Shown here one piece after another: positions 57,929-64,000 of a stretch of 64,000 nt of DNA. The stretch lies in contig NZ_JAJTBB010000089.1 in NCBI RefSeq assembly GCF_021287135.1, positions 1 through 64,000 on the forward strand. The letters run 5' to 3'. The stretch's first letter is position 1. Every line of letters begins with the position of its first letter. The position numbers were made by a program, and so were the translations under genes. Below the pieces are notes generated by a model, which was not told the origin of the DNA, did no database searches, and was given only the letters and a program-made list of their open reading frames with translations. Source of the DNA: Acidovorax sp. GTDB taxonomy: Bacteria; Pseudomonadota; Gammaproteobacteria; Burkholderiales; Burkholderiaceae_C.

Positions 57929-58256
57929 AAAAGCCAACAGTCGCAAAAGAGTGGCCTCCACTGTAAGAACCGCGTGTAAACCTGGATTGACCTGGCGTGT
58001 CTGGCGTGTGAACAGAGGGGTGCATTGCGGTCGCTGCGGCGCCCAAACGGCGCGGATTTGCGATAGATCAAAGCGGGCCGCGCACCCAATCGCGGCGCCG
58101 CCATTCCGCATTCAGGAACAAACCATTCCTGACAATGCGCGCAATCCCACGGCGGTTCGGCCCGCCCCTGCTGGATATGATGCGCCGGCGCACGCGAAGG
58201 AGCCCGTGCGCCCAGCCCTTGCCCGCCACGGCCTGCTCCGCCTGTTTGTGAGTCTG
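57929..58256. other. divergent intergenic region
   Basis: A 328-base gap between the ferric-reductase-like and acyl-CoA synthetase genes, holding both promoters and the candidate FNR/Anr-like box at 58058-58071. No gene is supported here. Confidence 0.5.
58058..58071 (+). promoter_or_regulatory. candidate FNR/Anr-type box
   Basis: TTGCGATAGATCAA fits the consensus TTGAT-N4-ATCAA in eight of ten defined positions, the right half perfectly. It lies about 130 bases from the reductase start and 186 from the acyl-CoA synthetase start. A role in oxygen control of either gene is inferred. Confidence 0.35.
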
Positions 58257-60125
58257 ATGACGCTTTCCACCGCCGCCCCCCATTCCCTCGCCAGCGTCCA
58301 GACGCTGCCCCAGCTTCTTGCCTTCCGCGCCGCCAGCACCCCCGATGGCGCGGCCTACCGGGCCTTTGACGCCGCCTCGCAGACCTGGTCCCAGCTGAGC
58401 TGGGCGCAGGCCCAGCAGCGCGTGGACACCTGGGCCCGGGCCCTGGCCGCGCTGCAATTACCCCCAGCGGCGCGCGTGGCCATCCTGCTGCCCAACGGGC
58501 TGAACGCACTGTGTGCGGACCAGTCCACCCTGGCCACCGGCTGCGTGCCGGTGCCGCTGCACGCCATCGACAACCCCGGCAGCATTGCCTACATCCTGGC
58601 GGACTGCGAGGCGTCGGTGCTCGTCGTCGAGCACGCCGCGCAGTGGGAAAAGATCCGCAGCGTGGGCACCGCCTTCCCGGCTTTGCGGGCCGTGGTGGTG
58701 ACGGATGCGGAGACCCTGGCGCCGGCGGCCGCAGCGCAGGACGCCCCGGCCGTGGGTACGCTGGCGCAATGGCTGGCGGGTGCCGCCGCGCAGGCGGATG
58801 TGGCGCTGCCACCCCCGCCCGGCCCGCAGGACCTGGCAGCCATCGTGTACACCTCGGGCACCACCGGCAAACCCAAGGGCGTGATGCTCACGCACCACAA
58901 CGTCATCAGCGACGTGAAGGCGGTGCTGGAACGGATTGCGCCCACGGCAGACGACGTGTTCCTGTCCTTCCTGCCGCTGTCGCACACCTTTGAGCGCACG
59001 GGCGGGTACTACCTGCCGATGGCGTCCGGTAGCTGCGTGGCATACGCGCGCTCGGTATCCCAGCTGGCGGAAGACCTGAAGACCGTGCAGCCCACGGTGC
59101 TGGTGTCGGTGCCGCGCATCTACGAGCGCATCCACGCCAAGCTGCTCGAAACCCTCTCGGGGAGCCCCTGGAAGATGCAGCTGTTTGAAGCCGCCCAGGC
59201 CAAGGGATGGGCGCGCTTTTGCGCCGCGCAGGGCTTGCCCGCGCCGGCGCAGGAGGGCTCCGCAGCCGGCGGCGGCTGGATGGCCGCCCTGCCCTGGCCC
59301 GTGCTGCGCGCCCTGGTGGCCAAGCCCCTGCTGGCCCAGTTTGGCGGGCGGGTGCGTGTGGCGGTCAGCGGCGGCGCGCCGCTGTCACCCACCATTGCCA
59401 AGTGCTTTCTGGGCCTGGGCCTGCCGCTGGTGCAGGGCTACGGGATGACGGAGACCACGCCCGTGGTGTCGGTCAATGCACTGCATGACAACGACCCTGC
59501 CAGCGTGGGCCGGGCGCTGCCGGGCGTGGAGGTGCGCATTGGCGAGAACCGCGAGCTGCAGGTGCGCGGCCCCATCGTGATGAAGGGCTACTGGAAGCGG
59601 CCCGAAGACACCGCCCGCACCGTGGACGCCGAGGGCTGGCTGGGCACAGGCGACCAGGCCGACATCGTGGACGGCCGCATCTACATCAAGGGCCGTATCA
59701 AGGAGATCATCGTCACCTCCACCGGCGAAAAAGTGCCGCCCGGCGACCTGGAGCTGGCCCTGCTGGCCGACCCTCTGCTGGAGCAGGCCTTTGTGGTGGG
59801 CGAGAACCGCCCCTTCATTGCCTGCGTGGCGGTGGTCAACGCCGACGAATGGAATCGCCTGGCCGCCGACCTGGGCCTGGACGCGCAGGACGCCGCCAGC
59901 CTCAACCATGCGAGCGTGCACCGCGCCGTGCTGGCGCGCATCGAGAAGAACACGGCCAGCTTTCCGCGCTACGCCGTGCCCCGCACCGTGCACCTGACGC
60001 TCACGCCCTGGACGATTGAAAACACGTTCATGACGCCCACGCTCAAGCTCAAGCGCAACAACCTGATGGCCCACTTTGCAGCGGCCATCGAGGGGATGTA
60101 CCAGCAAAAGCCCGGAGCACGGTAG
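58257..60125 (+). CDS. long-chain AMP-forming acyl-CoA synthetase
   Basis: A 622-residue ANL-superfamily enzyme that activates fatty acids to acyl-CoA through an acyl-adenylate. Motifs: the P-loop YTSGTTGKPKGVMLTHHN near residue 198, FLPLSHTFERTGGYY, YGMTETTPVVSVN, TGDQADIVDGRIYIKGRIKE and the catalytic Lys region (TPTLKLKRN). The C-terminal shape and length match the long-chain FadD/AAE type. ATG 58257 is a plausible start; the open frame extends to 57951 without family-like residues. It ends 4 bp from the converging dehydrogenase gene. Confidence 0.9.
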   Translation: MTLSTAAPHSLASVQTLPQLLAFRAASTPDGAAYRAFDAASQTWSQLSWAQAQQRVDTWARALAALQLPPAARVAILLPNGLNALCADQSTLATGCVPVPLHAIDNPGSIAYILADCEASVLVVEHAAQWEKIRSVGTAFPALRAVVVTDAETLAPAAAAQDAPAVGTLAQWLAGAAAQADVALPPPPGPQDLAAIVYTSGTTGKPKGVMLTHHNVISDVKAVLERIAPTADDVFLSFLPLSHTFERTGGYYLPMASGSCVAYARSVSQLAEDLKTVQPTVLVSVPRIYERIHAKLLETLSGSPWKMQLFEAAQAKGWARFCAAQGLPAPAQEGSAAGGGWMAALPWPVLRALVAKPLLAQFGGRVRVAVSGGAPLSPTIAKCFLGLGLPLVQGYGMTETTPVVSVNALHDNDPASVGRALPGVEVRIGENRELQVRGPIVMKGYWKRPEDTARTVDAEGWLGTGDQADIVDGRIYIKGRIKEIIVTSTGEKVPPGDLELALLADPLLEQAFVVGENRPFIACVAVVNADEWNRLAADLGLDAQDAASLNHASVHRAVLARIEKNTASFPRYAVPRTVHLTLTPWTIENTFMTPTLKLKRNNLMAHFAAAIEGMYQQKPGAR

Positions 60126-60129
60126 GTCT

Positions 60130-61281
60130 TCAGGCGGCCGCCGCGCTCGGGGTGCGGGTGCTCAGGGCGTCGGGGCGGTCCTGCGCATACACCGCGCCGA
60201 ACCGGTTGCCCAGAAAACCCGCCAGCGCCACCGCCTCTTGCCCCACAAAACCCCGCTGCGGCAGGCGGCCCTGGGCCACCAGGTCCAGCGCCGTGCAGAT
60301 GCCCGCCGCCGTGGTGAGCTGGATGGCACTCAGCGTGTGCCCGGCCACCCGGGTGCCGAGAATGCGGGCGGAGTAGGAGTCCTGCACCAGCCGCCCCTCG
60401 CGCAGCCCCGACGCTGTGGCAAACACCACGATCACGTCCTGATCGGTGGTCGGGATGGCGGTTTCCAGGATGTCGCGCAGCAGATCGCGCCGCTCGCGCA
60501 GGCGCAGGTCGTTGAGCAGCAGCTTCAGGATGGCGCAGTGCCCGGGGTAGCGGATGGACTGGTAGTCCACCTGCCGCGCCCTGCCAGCCAGCGTTTCGGT
60601 GAGCGTGCCCAGCCCGCCGGAAGTGTTGAAGGCTTCATATTCCACGCCATCCAAGGCAAAGGTTTCCAGCCCTTCCAGTGCGGGGACGGTGGTGCGCACG
60701 CCGTCCACGATGGCCTCGCAGGGGTTGCAGTATTCGTTGATGAGACCTTCTGTGCTCCACGTCAGGTTGTAGCGCAGGGCGCCCTGCGGGTAGCGGGGCA
60801 GCGCGCCCACGCGCATGCGCAGCGTGTGCAGGGCATCAAACCGGCGGGCCAGATCGTGGCCCACGATGCCGATGAAGCCCGGAGCGAGGCCGCACTGGGG
60901 CATGAGCACGCTGCGGGCGTCGGCCGCCAGCGCGCGGATGGCCTGGGTGCTGGCCACGTCTTCGGTCAGGTCAAAGTAGTGCACGCCCGCTGCGGCACAC
61001 AGCGTAGCCACCGGCACCGCGCGGTGAAACGGCAGCGCGTTGAGCACCGCAAAACGACCGTGGATGACCGTCTGCAGGCTCGCGTCGTCCGTAACCCACT
61101 GCGTCGCCAGGCCCAAGGCCGCAACTTCGCCCAGGCGCGCGGGATCGCGGTCCGCCACGAGGATGTCGTAGTCGCCCGCGTGCTGGAGCAGCAGCGCCAT
61201 GGCAAAGCCAATGTGGCCTGCGCCCAGGATGGTCACGCCGCGGCGGGCACAGGTGCTGGAAGAAACTGAAACGGTGGTCAT
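60130..61281 (-). CDS. saccharopine-dehydrogenase-like NAD(P)-binding enzyme
   Basis: A 383-residue protein with a Rossmann N-terminus (VTILGAGHIGFAMALLLQHAGDYDILVADRDPARL) and the saccharopine dehydrogenase C-terminal fold (PQCGLAPGFIGIVGHDLARRF; YNLTWSTEGLINEYCNPCEAI; FNTSGGLGTLTETLAG). Family members act on lysine or related amino acids, for example lysine 6-dehydrogenase, and the divergent Lrp/AsnC gene fits amino-acid regulation. The exact substrate is not determined. Confidence 0.82.
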   Translation of the reverse strand: MTTVSVSSSTCARRGVTILGAGHIGFAMALLLQHAGDYDILVADRDPARLGEVAALGLATQWVTDDASLQTVIHGRFAVLNALPFHRAVPVATLCAAAGVHYFDLTEDVASTQAIRALAADARSVLMPQCGLAPGFIGIVGHDLARRFDALHTLRMRVGALPRYPQGALRYNLTWSTEGLINEYCNPCEAIVDGVRTTVPALEGLETFALDGVEYEAFNTSGGLGTLTETLAGRARQVDYQSIRYPGHCAILKLLLNDLRLRERRDLLRDILETAIPTTDQDVIVVFATASGLREGRLVQDSYSARILGTRVAGHTLSAIQLTTAAGICTALDLVAQGRLPQRGFVGQEAVALAGFLGNRFGAVYAQDRPDALSTRTPSAAAA

Positions 61282-61453
61282 GGCGGCACTCCCGGTGGAT
61301 GCTCACTGCGCGAGGCGGTGAGAGGTGTTGTAGGAGCCTTGATGCTAGGCAAGGCTGCTGTCAATGTGTAGCGCCTGGAATGTCGAAAAACATGGAATCT
61401 TTTGCCATAGCGGCGAATATGATGGGCGTTATGACCTTTTTGGAGAAATGGCC

Positions 61454-61903
61454 GTGAGCCAGCCTCTGGACGCCACCGACCGCCAATTGCTGAGCCTGCT
61501 GCAGGCCAATGCACGCGAAGGCACCGCCACGCTGGCGCGCAAGCTGGGCCTGGCCCGTACCACCGTGGTGGCGCGTATTGCGCGGCTGGAACGCACGGGC
61601 GTGGTGGCCGGCTACGGCGTGCGACTGGGCGCGCCACTGGATGCCACCACCGTACGCGCTTGGTGCTCGCTCAGCGTGCTGCCCCGCGCAGCGCCCGCCG
61701 TGCTGCGGGCGCTGGCAGATATGCCCGAGGTGGAAGAGGTTTCGGCCGTGAGCGGGCCGTTTGACTACCTGGTGTTTCTGCGCTGCCCCACGCACGAGCA
61801 GCTGGACGCCCTGCTCGACCGGCTGGGCCAGCTGGAGGGTGTGCACCAGACGCAGACCAGCATCGTGCTCAGCCGCAAGATCGACCGCAGGAGTATCGGG
61901 TGA
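61454..61903 (+). CDS. Lrp/AsnC family regulator
   Basis: A 149-residue regulator: winged-helix N-domain (LDATDRQLLSLLQANAREGTATLARKLGLARTTVVARIARLERTGVV) and a RAM ligand domain (SLSVLPRAAPAVLRALADMPEVEEVSAVSGPFDYLVFLRCPTHEQLDALLD). The start is taken as GTG 61454 because GGAG at 61442-61445 sits eight bases upstream; the in-frame ATG at 61448 would be only two bases from the same site. It is divergent from the saccharopine-dehydrogenase-like gene (172-bp gap) and probably controls it. Confidence 0.9.
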   Translation: MSQPLDATDRQLLSLLQANAREGTATLARKLGLARTTVVARIARLERTGVVAGYGVRLGAPLDATTVRAWCSLSVLPRAAPAVLRALADMPEVEEVSAVSGPFDYLVFLRCPTHEQLDALLDRLGQLEGVHQTQTSIVLSRKIDRRSIG

Positions 61904-61951
61904 CATCCCCCTGAGCGGCTGCGCCGCCCGGTGCTGGCCGCCCCGAACGCG

Positions 61952-62539
61952 TCACACCTCGAACTGCGCCGGGTTCTTGCCCTGGATGGGCGCGTAAAAC
62001 GCCTTGATGGCCGCCAGGTCGCGCTCCACATCGCCCGTGGGCTGGAACACCGGTCCCAGGCCCCCCACCTTGCGGCCGTAATCCACAAACGCCATCACGA
62101 TGGGCACCTGCGCCTGCTGGGCGATGAAGTAGAAGCCCGTCTTCCAGTGCCGCGTCTTGCCGCGCGTGCCCTCGGGCGGCACGATGAGCTGCATGGGGCC
62201 CACGGCGTCGCGCATGGCCTGGGCCGAGCGGGCCACCAGGTTGCTGGCATGCTCCCGGTTCACCGGAATGCCGCCCAGCCAGCGCATCACGCCGCCAAAG
62301 GGCGCGCGGAACAGGCTCTGCTTGCCCATCCAGTACACCCGCAGGCGCAGCGAAAACGCCAGCATCAGGGTGTAGGGCAGATCCCAGTTGCTGGTGTGCG
62401 GGGCGGCTATCAGTACGCTCTTGGCAGCATCGGGCGGCAGGCGGCCTTCAACCCTCCAGCCCGCGATGCGCAGGGTGGCGCGGGAAACGGCGCGCAACAG
62501 GGTGTTGACCACGGGCGTGTCAAAGATGGTGTGGTGCAT
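61952..62539 (-). CDS. PlsC-type lysophospholipid acyltransferase
   Basis: A 195-residue acyltransferase: the HX4D motif HTSNWD (about residue 49), WMGKQSLFRAPFGGVMRWLGGIPVNRE and VPPEGTRGK, the three blocks that define 1-acylglycerol-3-phosphate acyltransferases. The protein is shorter than PlsC itself and resembles the small Comamonadaceae paralogues. ATG 62539 opens a short N-terminal helix. Its stop is 48 bp from the Lrp gene stop, so the two converge. Likely membrane-associated phospholipid synthesis or remodelling. Confidence 0.87.
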   Translation of the reverse strand: MHHTIFDTPVVNTLLRAVSRATLRIAGWRVEGRLPPDAAKSVLIAAPHTSNWDLPYTLMLAFSLRLRVYWMGKQSLFRAPFGGVMRWLGGIPVNREHASNLVARSAQAMRDAVGPMQLIVPPEGTRGKTRHWKTGFYFIAQQAQVPIVMAFVDYGRKVGGLGPVFQPTGDVERDLAAIKAFYAPIQGKNPAQFEV

Positions 62540-62932
62540 TGGAAGAGACCGGGCAGCACGGGCGTTGGCGGCAACACCGCTGCGCTGAGGAAAGGTGAGC
62601 TGCGGCACTGGGCCGCCTGTGTCTAAACGAAACAAAACGCGGGCGCGAGTATCGCTGATGCCCCTGGGTTCCACCTTGACCCACGGCAAACGGCTGCGCG
62701 GTGTCGGTGCGATCTTCGGTATCAAATTGATAGCTGCCGGCGCTTTACCTACAAGGGCTGGCGGCCGTTTTTGCTTCAAACCCCCTGCGCACCCAACACC
62801 CTGGCCGACGCCGGCCCCAACCCCGGTCGGGGATAATTGCTGCTTTGCGCGCGGCCGGGCTCCACAACACCACGCCCTTGCGCCCGGCGCCCGCCCCGCC
62901 CCGCCCTTTTTCCCACCCTTTGCCTGATTTCC
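62540..62932. other. divergent intergenic region before dusA
   Basis: A 393-base gap. It holds a dispersed repeat (62721-62779) and a likely dusA -10 box, GATAAT at 62832-62837. No gene is supported. Confidence 0.5.
62721..62779 (-). repeat. dispersed repeat, copy 9
   Basis: Minus strand: AAAAACGGCCGCCAGCCCTT, spacer GTAGGT, AAAGCGCCGGCAGCTATCAA. Nearly identical in order to copy 1 (2485-2540). Confidence 0.8.
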
Positions 62933-63964
62933 GTGGACTCCACCTCCCTGAGCCCTTGGCGCATGTCCGTTGCCCCCATGATGGACTGGACTGACCGCCA
63001 CTGCCGCTACTTTCACCGGCTGCTGACGCGCCACACCCTGCTGTACACCGAGATGGTGAACGCCGGCGGCATCCTGTACGGTGGCACCGAACGGCACCTT
63101 CGCTACAACGCCGAAGAGCATCCGGTGGCGCTGCAGCTGGGCGGCAACGAGCCCGACAAGCTGGCCGAGGCCGCCCGCCTGGGCGCGCAATGGGGCTATG
63201 ACGAGATCAACCTCAACTGCGGCTGCCCCAGCGACCGTGTGCAGCGCGGAGCCTTCGGCGCCAGCCTGATGAAGGCGCCGCAGCTGGTGGCCGACTGCGT
63301 GAAGGCCATGCGCGACGCGGTGGGCTCTGACTTGCCTGTCACCGTCAAGCACCGCATTGGCATCGACAAGGTGGAGGACTACAGCTTCGTGCGCGACTTC
63401 ATCGGCACCGTGGCCGAGGCCGGCTGCACCGTGTTCATCGTGCACGCCCGCAATGCCTGGCTGCAGGGCCTCTCCCCGAAGGAAAACCGCGACATTCCGC
63501 CCCTGCGCTACGAGGTGGTGCACCGCCTGAAGGCCGAGTTTCCGCAGTTCACCATCGCCATCAACGGCGGCATCCAGACCGACGCCGGGGTGCAGGAGCA
63601 GCTGACCCACCTGGACGGCGTGATGATCGGCCGCGAGGCCTACCACAACCCCTGGTGGCTGGCCCGCTGGGACCCGCTCTACTACGGCGAACACGGTGGT
63701 GTGCCCTGCCCCCTGACCCGCGAGGAAGTGGAGCTGGCCATGGTCGAATACATGGAGCGCGAGGCCGCCCAGCACGGCACACCCTGGCCCCACATCGCCC
63801 GCCATATGCTGGGCCTGCGCCACAGCCTGCCCGGCGCACGCCTTTGGCGCCAGGTATGGAGCAACCACCTGCTCAAGGACCGGCCGGCGCGCGAGGTGCA
63901 TGCGCTGGCGCAGCAGTCGTACCACCAGACAGCCGCCGAAGAGGCCGTTGCGCCGGCCCAGTAG
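62933..63964 (+). CDS. dusA: tRNA-dihydrouridine(20/20a) synthase
   Basis: A 343-residue flavoenzyme that reduces uridine to dihydrouridine at positions 20/20a of tRNA. Motifs: SVAPMMDWTDRHCRYFHRLLTRH near the N-terminus, NLNCGCPSDRVQ (catalytic Cys98), VKHRIGIDKVEDY, INGGIQTD and GREAYHNPWW, which together specify DusA over DusB/C. GTG 62933 gives an N-terminal tail like that of homologues; ATG 62963 is the alternative. The gene is complete, ending 36 bases before the window edge. Confidence 0.95.
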   Translation: MDSTSLSPWRMSVAPMMDWTDRHCRYFHRLLTRHTLLYTEMVNAGGILYGGTERHLRYNAEEHPVALQLGGNEPDKLAEAARLGAQWGYDEINLNCGCPSDRVQRGAFGASLMKAPQLVADCVKAMRDAVGSDLPVTVKHRIGIDKVEDYSFVRDFIGTVAEAGCTVFIVHARNAWLQGLSPKENRDIPPLRYEVVHRLKAEFPQFTIAINGGIQTDAGVQEQLTHLDGVMIGREAYHNPWWLARWDPLYYGEHGGVPCPLTREEVELAMVEYMEREAAQHGTPWPHIARHMLGLRHSLPGARLWRQVWSNHLLKDRPAREVHALAQQSYHQTAAEEAVAPAQ

Positions 63965-64000
63965 CGCCGGCGGGCGTGGCTGCGGCTAGCGCGCGTCGCG

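Overview
The window is one high-G+C chromosomal segment from a betaproteobacterium, most likely a Comamonadaceae member (Acidovorax or a close relative). This rests on the strongly GC-biased third codon positions, the gene content (Bug-type tricarboxylate-binding protein, propionyl-CoA carboxylase/ScpA/MeaB locus, HME-RND efflux, IorAB-type molybdenum hydroxylase), and a dispersed ~50-bp repeat that I have seen in this family. No rRNA, tRNA, CRISPR array or intact insertion sequence was found.

Layout. 1-4768: a zinc-acquisition block: FtsX-type ABC permease (5' end outside the window), a small secreted protein, a DUF3299 protein, a His-containing membrane peptide and a ZnuD-like TonB receptor with a His-rich loop. 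5005-8669: orphan Fe(III)-type solute-binding protein, AEC transporter, pdxH and a TetR regulator. 8820-11734: iorA/iorB molybdenum hydroxylase. 11787-15454: a visibly lower-G+C accessory island with a three-gene minus-strand operon (2TM membrane protein with a soluble C-terminal domain, cupin-like protein, IMP/AMP-type 5'-nucleotidase), followed by a Fic protein (15455-17041). 17202-24809: a czcI-czcC-(His-rich protein)-czcB-czcA metal-efflux operon with a trailing periplasmic protein. 24902-28223: Bug-type binding protein plus FMN-dependent 2-hydroxy-acid oxidase, with a divergent LysR regulator. 28322-36658: mixed housekeeping and accessory genes (MocA-like nucleotidyltransferase, sodC, ChaC, OmpA-like, gloA, thioesterase, MarR-MFS, MaoC, MATE, SDR). 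36835-43935: a six-gene signalling cluster (PAS-GGDEF-EAL-REC-PAS hub, small protein, HDOD, histidine kinase, REC-HD-GYP, REC). 44238-55812: bioB and a full propionyl-CoA to succinyl-CoA module (pccB, pccA, epimerase-like VOC protein, scpA, meaB), with a divergent GntR regulator. 56594-63964: ferric-reductase-like protein, long-chain acyl-CoA synthetase, saccharopine-dehydrogenase-like enzyme with a divergent Lrp regulator, lysophospholipid acyltransferase and dusA.

How the parts work together. Zinc uptake and heavy-metal efflux form two opposing metal-homeostasis blocks. The carboxylase, epimerase, mutase and mutase chaperone form a linear pathway, and the nearby biotin synthase could supply the PccA cofactor. 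The signalling cluster couples a phosphorelay with c-di-GMP degradation (EAL and HD-GYP).

The least explained parts are the low-G+C operon at 12223-14936 and an insertion between pccB and pccA that carries a divergent 49-codon copy of the start of pccA (50215-50364). The dispersed repeat occurs at least nine times and in three places contributes to protein coding ends.
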